From NCBI GenBank assembly GCA_048594885.1, contig JBMDXB010000164.1, positions 14,671-78,670 of the forward strand: a stretch of 64,000 nt of DNA, given 5' to 3'. How positions within the stretch are numbered: position 1 is the first letter of the stretch; the number at the start of each line of letters is the position of its first letter. Positions 5,947-14,156 of the stretch are shown one piece after another. Under the pieces are notes generated by a model. It saw nothing but the letters and a program-made list of their open reading frames with translations. It did no database searches and was not told the origin of the DNA. This DNA comes from JBMDXB01 sp048594885 (GTDB taxonomy: Bacteria; Acidobacteriota; Vicinamibacteria; Vicinamibacterales; 2-12-FULL-66-21). The translations under genes and the position numbers were made by a program.

Positions 5947-8161
5947 GTCGTCGCTCCAGCATCCTCAGTTGTGCGCTCGCCAGCGTCGTCCGCTTGCAGG
6001 GCGGGCAGAGGCGCTGCCACGTGCCCGCGGGACCGGCGATGCGGTAGTCGAAGCCAAGTTCCGGCAGGACACGTTCGAGGTCCTGAATCTGCATCTCCGA
6101 AGCAAACCGGCTGCCGCACCGGGCGCACGAGGCCCCGGCGTCGCGCACGCCGGCTGCCTGATACAGCTTCACGCCGAGCTGCGCCGGCCGCTGGAAGATG
6201 TGAAAGAACTTGCCGAAGGGCAGAAAGAGCAGCGCGCCGATGACGGTGATCGCGTGCAGGATGGCGAGGAATCCGTAGAACGCGCCGCGCAGCCACATCG
6301 TCGACGCCGTGAGCGCGAGGCCGGTGACCGAGATCGCGAACAGCATGACGAGAGGGAGGAAGTCCGACGAGAAGTCCTGCAGCGACAGTGCCCCGCGATC
6401 GCGCAGCCGCCGCCAGAGCGCGAGCGCGATCCCGCCGAGCACCAGCGCGGCCGAGAAGTCCAGGCCGTGGAACAGCACCCACGACAGGATCGTGCGGATG
6501 CGGAACGAGCCGACGGGGAAGCCGAACAGATATGTGACGTAGGTCATCTGATCGTCGGGCGCCGATCCGAAGTGGATCCATCCGAAGACCAGCGGGAACG
6601 TGATGGCGACGGCGGTGACGCAGCCCCAGAAGAGCAACTGGTGCATCCACCAGCGCAGCCGCGAGCGGCGGCCGATGAACGTCTGCGCGAAGATGTGCGT
6701 GAAGAGCGCGGTGCCGACCGTCGCGACGCTGCGGACGATCCCCTCGCGCTGCAGCAGCTCGAGGGTGCGCTCGAAGAAGCGGCGCGTCGGCGGCTTGTTC
6801 AGCCAGACCGCGTAGTGATAGACGATGCCCCAGGTGGCGAACACGACGGCGAACGTGTAGATGACGAGCGCGGGATCGAAGTTCTGCAGGTTGCGGGATC
6901 CGACGACGATCGCCGCCGCGAGAAGGCCCGTGGCCATCGTCGCCCACGCGCCGGCGCGAAGCTGGTCGGCGAGGCGTGACGGCAGCCGCGGCAGCGCCCC
7001 GGCTTCGACCGCGAGCTGTCGCGGCACGAACACGCGTGCGTTGATGAACCACATCAGCGCGGACACGGCGGCGAGCAGCGCGAACCCTGGACCGACCGCG
7101 CCCATGCGATCGCGGAAGAACCCGAGCACGAGCGGCGGGAAGAAGCCGCCGAGACCACCCATCGCGCCGACGAGGCCGGTCACGGTTGCCGTCGCCGCCG
7201 GGAAGAACTGCGGCACGAGCTTGAACACCGCGCCGTTGCCGACGCCGAGCAGCGCCGCGCAGCCGAGCGCGCCGACGGTGAACGGCGTCATCGACGGCCA
7301 CATCAACAGCATGGCGAAGGGCACGATGCCGGCGAAGACGCCGGACAACACGCGCGCGCCGCCGATGTAGTCGGAGAGGATGCCGCCGAGCGGCCGCATC
7401 AGCGTCGCGAGGACGACGAAGCCGGCCGTGCGCAGGCCGGCATCGGCCGCCGTCAGCGCGAATTCGTCGCGCAGCAGCGTCGGCAGGTACACCGAGAACG
7501 CGACGAAGCTGCCGAAGGTGACGAAGTAGAACGCCGAGAGCGCCCACGCGAGGCGCTCGGTGGCGAGGATCTTCAGTGCCGCGGAGAACCGGGCCGGCCT
7601 GGACGTGACGGGAGCGTTGCGCGCGAGCGCGAAGAAGGCGACCGCCCACAGCGCGCACAGCGCGGCCACGCCGTAGAACACCGCGTCGCGGCCGATTCGC
7701 GCAGCGAGGACGGGGCCGAGAAACACCGCAGCCGAGTGCCCCATGTTGCCGAGGCCGTAGATGCCGAGCGCGGTGCCCTGTTTGTCCGGAGGGAACCACC
7801 GCGACGTGAATCCGACGCCGATCGCGAACGAGGAGCCGGCCAGACCCAGGAAGAAGCCGACGAGGATCAGTCGATCGAGGCTGTAGGCCGACGGCAGCGC
7901 GGCGGCGGATGCGGCGACGGCAAGGAACAGCAACGGAAAGAGCAGGCGTCCGCCGAAGCGATCGGTGAGGATGCCGAGCGGCAATCGCGCCAGCGAGCCG
8001 AGGAGCACCGGCACGGCGACGAGAAGCGCGGTCTGTTGCGCGGTGAGCTGCAGCTCGGATCGGAACGCGGGCGCGAACGCGCTGATGAGGCCCCATGCGG
8101 CGAACGCGAGTGCGAACGAAAATGTCGCGTAGATGAGGTTGCGCGCCGCCGCGGAGCCCAT
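5939..8161 (-). CDS. NarK-type nitrate/nitrite transporter fused to a C-terminal membrane domain and zinc ribbon
   Basis: A 740-residue fusion. Residues 1-400 are a 12-helix major facilitator of the nitrate/nitrite porter family (LGSLARLPLGILTDRFGGR, a glycine-rich GLGNMGHSAAVFLGP helix, and a second signature VGAMGGLGGFFPPLVLG). Residues 405-665 form a further five or more helices with several His residues (YHYAVW, HIFAQTF, HGLDF, FFHIFQ), resembling a cytochrome b-like membrane subunit. The tail carries two CxxC pairs (CARC 679-682, CPPC 719-722), which could form a zinc ribbon or rubredoxin-like site. The ATG at 8161 is preferred to one 66 nt upstream because homologous sequence begins there. 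The gene heads the operon and overlaps the nitrate reductase gene by 8 nt. Heme binding is inferred, not shown. Confidence 0.8.
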   Translation of the reverse strand: MGSAAARNLIYATFSFALAFAAWGLISAFAPAFRSELQLTAQQTALLVAVPVLLGSLARLPLGILTDRFGGRLLFPLLFLAVAASAAALPSAYSLDRLILVGFFLGLAGSSFAIGVGFTSRWFPPDKQGTALGIYGLGNMGHSAAVFLGPVLAARIGRDAVFYGVAALCALWAVAFFALARNAPVTSRPARFSAALKILATERLAWALSAFYFVTFGSFVAFSVYLPTLLRDEFALTAADAGLRTAGFVVLATLMRPLGGILSDYIGGARVLSGVFAGIVPFAMLLMWPSMTPFTVGALGCAALLGVGNGAVFKLVPQFFPAATATVTGLVGAMGGLGGFFPPLVLGFFRDRMGAVGPGFALLAAVSALMWFINARVFVPRQLAVEAGALPRLPSRLADQLRAGAWATMATGLLAAAIVVGSRNLQNFDPALVIYTFAVVFATWGIVYHYAVWLNKPPTRRFFERTLELLQREGIVRSVATVGTALFTHIFAQTFIGRRSRLRWWMHQLLFWGCVTAVAITFPLVFGWIHFGSAPDDQMTYVTYLFGFPVGSFRIRTILSWVLFHGLDFSAALVLGGIALALWRRLRDRGALSLQDFSSDFLPLVMLFAISVTGLALTASTMWLRGAFYGFLAILHAITVIGALLFLPFGKFFHIFQRPAQLGVKLYQAAGVRDAGASCARCGSRFASEMQIQDLERVLPELGFDYRIAGPAGTWQRLCPPCKRTTLASAQLRMLERRRG

Positions 8162-8359
8162 GACCGCACTGTATCCCAAAATCACGCGCCGGCATTTCGC
8201 TTGACATTGCTGACCGCGCCGTCGCATGCTGCGCCGCTGCTGCGACGTGGAGGATTGAGGAATCCGCCATGCGGTCGCGTGCCCCGCCTCAAGGCTCAGC
8301 CGTCGCTCGACGCGCTCTCGTCGCGGAACACCAGCGGTTCATTTGAAGGAGGGGGACGC

Positions 8360-9325
8360 ATGGCTCACCGAACGGATCTCAACGCGCTCAGTGCGGGCGA
8401 GCGGCAGGTTCTGGTCAACCTGATGCTGCCGTATCTGACCGACGCGGTCGTCGCGCAGCACGTGACCATCATTCATTCCGGTGTCGAGCTGTTCACCGGC
8501 CACCGCGCGTACATCGCGGATCTCGAAACCTACCTGCAGGCCAGCGGCGGCGGCGCCTTCGTGCCGCTGCCGATGTGGGATCCCGCCAACCCGATCCCGC
8601 TCGAGTTCAACGTGGTCAAGCCGCAGGACGACAGCACGCCGCGGCCGCCGCTCGTGAACCTCAATCCGAACATGCCGCTGCAGCCCGAATGGGATTACCC
8701 GGCGGTGTGCGAGTTCGAATCAGGCGACGATCTCGGCAACGCCATCAACGGCTGGCACGGCGGCGTGCACGTGTCGATCGGCGGGACGATGGGCAGCCTG
8801 GCGATCGCGTCGGCAGCGCCGATCTTCTGGTGCTGGCACGCGTTCGTCGATCACATCTACTGGAACTGGCAGTTGTGCCAGGTGGAGTGCCCGGATCTCG
8901 TCGGATGCACGCTGCCGTACGCGAAGCTGAAGCTGCGGCAGAACGGATTGTGCAGCGGCTCGGTGAGCTACGTTCCGAAGTACGTCGTGCCGCCCGAGCG
9001 CGTGCCGCAGCCGCAGATGCCGCCGGCACACACGCACGCGCAGACGATCCCCGCTCCGCCGCGGCAGCAGGAGCAGTACGCGTTGGCCGGCGTCGCCGCC
9101 GGACTGGGTCACGGCTCATTGCCGATCCCGCCGGCGATCCCCGGACACGAGCACGGCAGCGGACACGAGCATGGCGGCGGTCGCGAGCACGGCGGCGGCC
9201 AGCGCATACCGCCGTCCGCTTACACCGACCTCACGAAAGGACCGCTCGTCATCGCGCAGTATCCGCCTGCCGGCAAGACGAAGTGCGTCAACGGCCAGGT
9301 GGATCTCGTCGCGATGGTCGACTGA
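8360..9325 (+). CDS. Tyrosinase-like type-3 copper protein with His/Gly-rich C-terminus
   Basis: A 321-residue protein preceded by a strong ribosome site (GAAGGAGGGGG). A putative CuA site is H34, H39 and H48, the last in FTGHRAYIADLETYL, which mirrors the FLPWHRxYLxxFE motif of tyrosinases. A CuB site is H133 and H137 (WHGGVHVSIGGTMG) plus H160 (PIFWCWHAFVDHIYWNW). The family oxidises phenols or binds oxygen at a dinuclear copper centre. No signal peptide is evident. Residues 205-285 are rich in Pro, Gln and His, ending in repeated GHEHG/GREHG units that could bind metal. It is shorter and more divergent than classical tyrosinases, so activity is uncertain. It diverges from the nitrate operon across about 200 bp. 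Confidence 0.72.
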   Translation: MAHRTDLNALSAGERQVLVNLMLPYLTDAVVAQHVTIIHSGVELFTGHRAYIADLETYLQASGGGAFVPLPMWDPANPIPLEFNVVKPQDDSTPRPPLVNLNPNMPLQPEWDYPAVCEFESGDDLGNAINGWHGGVHVSIGGTMGSLAIASAAPIFWCWHAFVDHIYWNWQLCQVECPDLVGCTLPYAKLKLRQNGLCSGSVSYVPKYVVPPERVPQPQMPPAHTHAQTIPAPPRQQEQYALAGVAAGLGHGSLPIPPAIPGHEHGSGHEHGGGREHGGGQRIPPSAYTDLTKGPLVIAQYPPAGKTKCVNGQVDLVAMVD

Positions 9326-9434
9326 CAGGGGCGGTGATACACTCCGCACACACGCGAACGAAGCGGAGCGAGCGGCGACGCGCTCGCGGAACGGAGTGAG
9401 CCTGGCGGAGTGCAGGGGCCCCGCCATTCCAACG

Positions 9435-9686
9435 ATGGAACCGGTGAGGATGTGCGGCCGGTGCGGCGGCGAGATGAGCGCGCATGGCGCCATCTACGCC
9501 GCCGTCCGCTTGTCGTTTCGCCCGCAGGACGCCAAGTTCATGACGCTCGAGACCGGCGAGGTGATGACGAAGGCGATCATGTGCCGCGACTGCGGCCTCA
9601 TCGAGCTCGTCGGCGACGTGAACAAGCTGCGCAGGCTCTCCACCGCTCCGCCGCGGCCGGCGCAGCCGAAGCCGGAACAGCCGTAG
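9435..9686 (+). CDS. Small zinc-ribbon protein
   Basis: An 83-residue protein with two CxxC pairs (CGRC at residues 7-10 and CRDC near residue 50), the pattern of a treble-clef or zinc-ribbon fold. The C-terminus is Pro/Lys-rich (PPRPAQPKPEQP). The ATG at 9435 is chosen because the first CxxC follows directly; longer in-frame extensions run through low-complexity sequence. No specific family was recognised. It ends 17 nt before the sulfatase gene and could be co-transcribed with it, but no functional link is apparent. Confidence 0.6.
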   Translation: MEPVRMCGRCGGEMSAHGAIYAAVRLSFRPQDAKFMTLETGEVMTKAIMCRDCGLIELVGDVNKLRRLSTAPPRPAQPKPEQP

Positions 9687-9703
9687 ACCCTCGGAGGACG
9701 GTC

Positions 9704-11392
9704 ATGCGACTCGTGCGATGGTGCCCGTTTGCGGCACTGATACTCTTCGCCTTCTCGATCCCCGTCGCAGCGCAGAACACCCCAGCCGCTGCAGCACGCC
9801 CCAACATCGTCTGGATCTCCAACGAGGACATGAGCCCGCGGCTCGGCGTCTACGGCGATCCGATCGCGAGGACGCCGAACATCGACAAGCTCGCGGCGCA
9901 GTCGGTGCGCTTCACGCACGCGTTCACGTCGGCGCCGGTGTGCGCGCCGAGCCGGGCCGCGATCATCACCGGCATGCACCAGAACGCGATCGGCGCGCAG
10001 CACATGCGAACGACCGAGGACCGCGTGCCGGAGCTGCCGGGACCGTACCTGGCGGTGCCGCCGTTCTACGTCAAGGCGTTCCCGGAATACCTGCGCGCGG
10101 CCGGCTACTTCACGTCGAACCGATCGAAGACGGACTATCAGTTCGGCGAGCCGTTCACGATCTGGGACGATCTGGGGCAGAAGGCGCACTGGCGCAACCG
10201 GCGCGACAAATCGCAGCCGTTCTTCTCGGTCTTCAACTTCACCGTCACGCACGAGAGCCAGATCTTCCCGTCGAGCCTGGCGAAGAAAGGGAAGCCGCTC
10301 GTCACCGACCCGGCGAGGATCCAGGTACCGCCGTACTATCCCGACACGCCGCTGGTGCGGGAGGATCTCGCGCGGTTGTACGACAACATCGCGGAGATGG
10401 ACCGGCAAGTCGGCGACATCCTCGCGCAGCTCGAGGCGGACGGCCTGGCGGAGAGCACAATCGTCTTCTACTGGAGCGATCACGGCGACGGCGTGCCGCG
10501 CGCCAAGCGGTCGCTGTACGACTCGGGGCTGCGCGTGCCGCTGATGATCCGGTGGCCGAAGCGGCTGGCGCCGCAAGTGAACGATCAGCTCGTGAGTTTC
10601 GTCGACCTGGCGCCGACGGTGCTCGCGCTCGCCGGCGTGCCGGTTCCGTCCCATCTCCATGGACGAGTGCTCGTCGGTCCGCAGGCCGGCGTCGCGCCGG
10701 AGATGATCTTCGCCGCGCGGGATCGGATGGACATCGAGTACGACATGATGCGCGCCGCGCGCGACAAGCGCTTCCTCTACATCCGGAACTTCGAGCCGGA
10801 GCTGCCGTACGCCGGCCACATCATCTACCGCAATCAGAGCAACATCATGCAGGAGTGGTTCCGGCTGCAGGCCGAAGGGAAGCTCTCCGGTCCCGCCGCG
10901 CTGTGGATGCGAACGAGCCGTCCGGCCGAAGAGCTCTACGACACGGCGGCCGACCCGCATCAGATTCGCGACCTGTCCGGCGATCCGGCACACCGCGCGA
11001 CGCTCGAGCGCATGCGTCAGGCCGTGACCGGCTGGATGGCGCGAGTCGGCGACCAGGGGCTGATCAACGAAGCCGAGATGATTCAGCGCATGTGGCCCGG
11101 CGGCGTTCAACCGACCACCGCGCAGCCGTACATCCTGCCGCGGCGCACCACCGACGCCCCGGCGCGGCTGGAGACGATGACGTTCACGGCACCGATGGAG
11201 GTCGTGATCTACGTGCCGACGCAGGGGGCTTCGATCGGCTACACGACCGATGAGGGGCCGAACCCGAAGTGGCGCCTCTACACCGGCCCGATCCTCGTCG
11301 ACCGGCCGGTGACGCTGCGGGCGAAGGCGATTCGCTACGGCTACAAGGAAAGCGCGGAAACGAAAACCGTGTTCACGCGGGAGACCCAGTGA
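9704..11392 (+). CDS. Exported arylsulfatase-family enzyme with chitobiase-like C-terminal domain
   Basis: A 562-residue sulfatase with a signal peptide cleaved near VAAQ/N. The formylglycine site is C80 in CAPSRAAIITG, and the metal-binding acidic residues lie in NEDMS (about 40-42). The later metal and sulfate ligands fit FYWSDHGDGVPRAK. After the alpha/beta domain (about residues 30-475), the last 65 residues (FTAPMEVVIYVPTQGASIGY, TLRAKAIRYGYKES) resemble the C-terminal beta-sandwich of chitobiase/hexosaminidase, a likely carbohydrate-contact module. A GGAGG ribosome site precedes ATG 9704. Its stop overlaps the start of the next sulfatase (TGATG), so the two are translationally coupled. 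The substrate is probably a sulfated glycan, but the specific sugar is unknown. No formylglycine-generating enzyme was recognised in the window. Confidence 0.85.
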   Translation: MRLVRWCPFAALILFAFSIPVAAQNTPAAAARPNIVWISNEDMSPRLGVYGDPIARTPNIDKLAAQSVRFTHAFTSAPVCAPSRAAIITGMHQNAIGAQHMRTTEDRVPELPGPYLAVPPFYVKAFPEYLRAAGYFTSNRSKTDYQFGEPFTIWDDLGQKAHWRNRRDKSQPFFSVFNFTVTHESQIFPSSLAKKGKPLVTDPARIQVPPYYPDTPLVREDLARLYDNIAEMDRQVGDILAQLEADGLAESTIVFYWSDHGDGVPRAKRSLYDSGLRVPLMIRWPKRLAPQVNDQLVSFVDLAPTVLALAGVPVPSHLHGRVLVGPQAGVAPEMIFAARDRMDIEYDMMRAARDKRFLYIRNFEPELPYAGHIIYRNQSNIMQEWFRLQAEGKLSGPAALWMRTSRPAEELYDTAADPHQIRDLSGDPAHRATLERMRQAVTGWMARVGDQGLINEAEMIQRMWPGGVQPTTAQPYILPRRTTDAPARLETMTFTAPMEVVIYVPTQGASIGYTTDEGPNPKWRLYTGPILVDRPVTLRAKAIRYGYKESAETKTVFTRETQ

Positions 11393-12810
11393 TGCGTACT
11401 GCAGCCGCACTGCTCGCCCTTCTGATCGGGCATGCGCTGTCGCCGGCGGCGGCGCTGGCGCAAACGAAGCCGAAACCGAACGTGCTCCTGATCATGTCGG
11501 ACGATCTGAACAACGACATGGGCACGTACGGGCATTCGATGGTCAAGACGCCGAACATCGACCGCCTGGCGGCGCGCGGCGTGCGATTCGATCGCGCGTA
11601 CAACCAGTTTCCGCTCTGCAGCCCGAGCCGCGTGTCGATGCTGACGGGCCTGCGGCCGGACACGACGCGCATCTATGAACTGCAGACGCACTTCCGCACC
11701 ACCATCCCCGACGTCGTCACGCTGCCGCAGATGTTCAAGCGCAACGGCTACGTCGCCGCGCGCGTCGGCAAGATCTATCACTACGGCAATCCCGGGCAGA
11801 TCGGCACGAGCGGGCTCGACGATCCGGCGTCGTGGGACGAGTTCGTCAATCCCAGAGGCATCGACAAGGACGAGGAGTCGGTGCTCACGAACCTGATGCC
11901 GAACCGCGGGCTGGGCAGCACGCTCGCGTTCTACGCCTCACCGGCGCGCGACGAGGAGCACACCGACGGGAAGGTGGCGACCGAGACGATTGCGCTGCTC
12001 GAGAAGCACAAGGACCGTCCGTTCTTCATTGCCGCCGGCTTCTACAAGCCGCACTGTCCCTACATCGCGCCGAAGAAGTACTTCGATCTCTATCCGCTGG
12101 ATCGCATCAGCCTGCCGCGCTACACGCCCGAGCAGCTCGCCGGCGTGCCGGAGGTGGCGCTCTGGACGCGTCCGCCGAACTGGGGCCTTCCCGAAGAGGG
12201 GCTGCGCAAATCGATTCAGGCCTACTACGCGACCATTAGCTTCATGGACGCACAGGTCGGCCGCATCCTCTCCACCCTCGATCGCCTGCGCCTCGCCGAC
12301 AACACGATCGTCGTGTTCGTCAGCGATCACGGCTATCACCTCGGCGAGCTCGGTCAGTGGATGAAGATGTCGCTGTTCGAGCGCTCGGCGCTCAATCCTT
12401 TCGTCGTCTCTGCGCCGCGTATGAAGCGCGGCATCTCGACGCGGCTCGTCGAGCTCATCGACCTGTATCCGACGCTGGGCGAGCTGACCGGATTGACGGC
12501 GCCGGCCGGACTTCAGGGACGTTCGCTCGTGCCGCTGCTGAAGGATCCGCGCGCGAAGTGGGATCGTCCCGCCTACACCCAGGTCACCCGCGGCAACGTC
12601 AAAACGGGCATGGTCATGGGCTACACGGTGCGCACCGAGAAATGGCGCTACACCGAATGGGACGAAGGCAAGCGCGGTACGCAGCTCTACGACGAGACGA
12701 AAGATCCGCAGGAGCTGAACAACCTCGCGTCCGATTCGAAGTACGCGAAGGTCATCGGCGAGATGAAGCTCCTGCTACAGACGATGAAGGGGCAGACCGG
12801 AACGCGGTGA
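11392..12810 (+). CDS. Exported sulfatase, iduronate-2-sulfatase-like
   Basis: A 472-residue sulfatase with a signal peptide (to about residue 24, ALAQ). The metal-binding DD is at 37-38 (LIMSDDLNNDMGTYG) and the formylglycine cysteine is C76 (CSPSRVSMLTGLRPDTTR). The segments VGKIYHYG, GFYKPHCPYIAPKKYFDLY and VSDHGYHLGELGQWMK are characteristic of the iduronate-2-sulfatase/choline-sulfatase-like branch. The expected role is removal of sulfate esters from polysaccharide in the periplasm. The start ATG shares its A with the stop of the upstream sulfatase, so the two genes form an operon. A convergent DUF5996 gene ends 20 bp downstream. Confidence 0.86.
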   Translation: MRTAAALLALLIGHALSPAAALAQTKPKPNVLLIMSDDLNNDMGTYGHSMVKTPNIDRLAARGVRFDRAYNQFPLCSPSRVSMLTGLRPDTTRIYELQTHFRTTIPDVVTLPQMFKRNGYVAARVGKIYHYGNPGQIGTSGLDDPASWDEFVNPRGIDKDEESVLTNLMPNRGLGSTLAFYASPARDEEHTDGKVATETIALLEKHKDRPFFIAAGFYKPHCPYIAPKKYFDLYPLDRISLPRYTPEQLAGVPEVALWTRPPNWGLPEEGLRKSIQAYYATISFMDAQVGRILSTLDRLRLADNTIVVFVSDHGYHLGELGQWMKMSLFERSALNPFVVSAPRMKRGISTRLVELIDLYPTLGELTGLTAPAGLQGRSLVPLLKDPRAKWDRPAYTQVTRGNVKTGMVMGYTVRTEKWRYTEWDEGKRGTQLYDETKDPQELNNLASDSKYAKVIGEMKLLLQTMKGQTGTR

Positions 12811-12830
12811 GCCGGCGGTCCGGTCCGCGC

Positions 12831-13760
12831 TCAGCGTGGTATCGCAAGCACGGGGCGTTCCAGCGCCCCGCGATCCCAGCCGCCCAGGATCGCCGCCTGG
12901 CCGTACGTGCTGTCGACGAACGCCGCGATGGCCCCTTCGGGAGAGTCCGCCGTTCGGACGGCCTCATAGGGAAGGATGAACTCCCGCAGCTCGGGGTGGT
13001 AGTACGCCCCGACGGGTTGGACCGCGGCTTCGCTGAGGCCGGCGGGCTCGGGAACGGCGTAGGCGTAGAACGCGGGCTCGAGCACGGGCGCGCTCCCCGG
13101 CCAGAAGCCATGGCTGATCACCTCATGGGAGTACGCGTCCCGCATGAACGCCGGACCCTCGCGCGGGGGCGCCGGCCGCCCGGAGAACCGGGTGACGGCG
13201 AGGTCGAAGCTGCCGAAGAAGAAGTGCACCGGACTGCACTTGCCGATGAAGCCGGCCCGGCGCGCGGTGAAGACCTGATGGACCCGGGCCAGAATCTCCC
13301 ACCACCGTTCGACGTACTCCGGATCGTAGCTGCGATGGACGGTGTCTTCGTCGAACCGGATCGGCTCAGGAATTTCGACCGGCATCGGCCAGATGCGCAC
13401 CGGCAGGCCCAGCGCGTCGAGCGTGCTCATCAGCTCGCGGTAGAAATCCGCCACGGAGCGAGGCGCGAGCGGCAGCGCACCACGCGCTCCGTCCGCCGTC
13501 TCGATCGCGAGCTGATGATCGACGAAATCGAGCGCGAGGGTGAACGAGCGCCGCTCGTGCCACAGCAGATGCGTCCGCAGCCCGCGGGCCTCGAAGAGCA
13601 GTGCCACCGCCCAGGAGTGGTTCAGCGGCGCGGCGTGTGCCAGCGCAATCTTGCCGACCATCTGCGTCCACATGTGCAGCGTGGCGTAGGTGTCCTTCCA
13701 CGCCTCGTATGGCAACGCGGGCCAGGCGTCCCGGGCCGCCTCAGTATTCGGCGAACGCAT
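12831..13760 (-). CDS. DUF5996 family protein
   Basis: A 309-residue cytoplasmic protein that matches the DUF5996 family in outline. It has an N-terminal WPALPYEAWKDTYATLHMW, and a central region (NHSWAVALLFEARGLRTHLL, CSPVHFFFGSFDLAVTRFSG) followed by a conserved HEVISHGFWPG segment. The function of the family is not established. The ATG at 13760 is used because the conserved WPALP motif begins nearby. The 72 upstream codons in frame are the shadow of the UBP zinc-finger gene, whose stop overlaps this start by 20 nt, so the two genes are likely co-transcribed. Confidence 0.8.
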   Translation of the reverse strand: MRSPNTEAARDAWPALPYEAWKDTYATLHMWTQMVGKIALAHAAPLNHSWAVALLFEARGLRTHLLWHERRSFTLALDFVDHQLAIETADGARGALPLAPRSVADFYRELMSTLDALGLPVRIWPMPVEIPEPIRFDEDTVHRSYDPEYVERWWEILARVHQVFTARRAGFIGKCSPVHFFFGSFDLAVTRFSGRPAPPREGPAFMRDAYSHEVISHGFWPGSAPVLEPAFYAYAVPEPAGLSEAAVQPVGAYYHPELREFILPYEAVRTADSPEGAIAAFVDSTYGQAAILGGWDRGALERPVLAIPR

Positions 13761-14016
13761 CGTCGGGATAGCAGTACAGCCAGCGTTCGCCTGCTTCGGC
13801 GGACGAGACGACCGGATGGCCGCTCGTGCGGGCGTGTCTGCTGGCGTGACGGTTGGGTGACGAGTCGCAGCACCGAGTGCCGCCGCATGTCTGACACGTC
13901 CGCAGATGCACCCAGCGCGATCCGATCTCGACGCACTCTTCGCACACCCGCGCCGCCGGCTGCTTGACGTCCTCAACCGCCTCGATGTGCGTGCACGCCG
14001 CTCGCTCGGAGACCAT
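13741..14016 (-). CDS. UBP-type zinc-finger protein
   Basis: A 91-residue protein in the pattern of bacterial stand-alone ZnF-UBP domains. It has CTHIE, CEECVEIGSRWVHLRTCQTCG, then CCDSSPNRHASRHARTSGHP and a closing GERWLYCYPDDAFA. The Cys and His ligands for two to three zinc ions are all present. In eukaryotes this domain binds the C-terminal GlyGly of ubiquitin; the role in bacteria is unknown. ATG 14016 is chosen because the domain starts within eight residues; a GTG at 14082 is the alternative. Its 3' end overlaps the DUF5996 start by 20 nt. Confidence 0.85.
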   Translation of the reverse strand: MVSERAACTHIEAVEDVKQPAARVCEECVEIGSRWVHLRTCQTCGGTRCCDSSPNRHASRHARTSGHPVVSSAEAGERWLYCYPDDAFAEY

Positions 14017-14156
14017 TCGCTCGCACCTCAACTCGTTGATGGGGTCCCGCCTCGATCCGGGTCGTTCGGGACTGCAGGACACTGCACATTACTGAGATTC
14101 GATGATAGCCCGCCTCGCGAACACGTGTGCGAAAGTCGTGACGCCGCGGTAACGGG

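Noticed and set aside
2779..6243. Very long plus-strand open frame (over 1150 codons) across the nitrate operon
   Set aside because: It is antisense to three well-supported genes, has Arg/Ala/Asp-rich low-complexity composition and no family features. Such frames are common opposite GC-rich genes.
9326..9434. Small gene in the gap before the zinc-ribbon protein
   Set aside because: The sequence is low-complexity GAGCGAGCGG-type with short inverted repeats and no convincing start.
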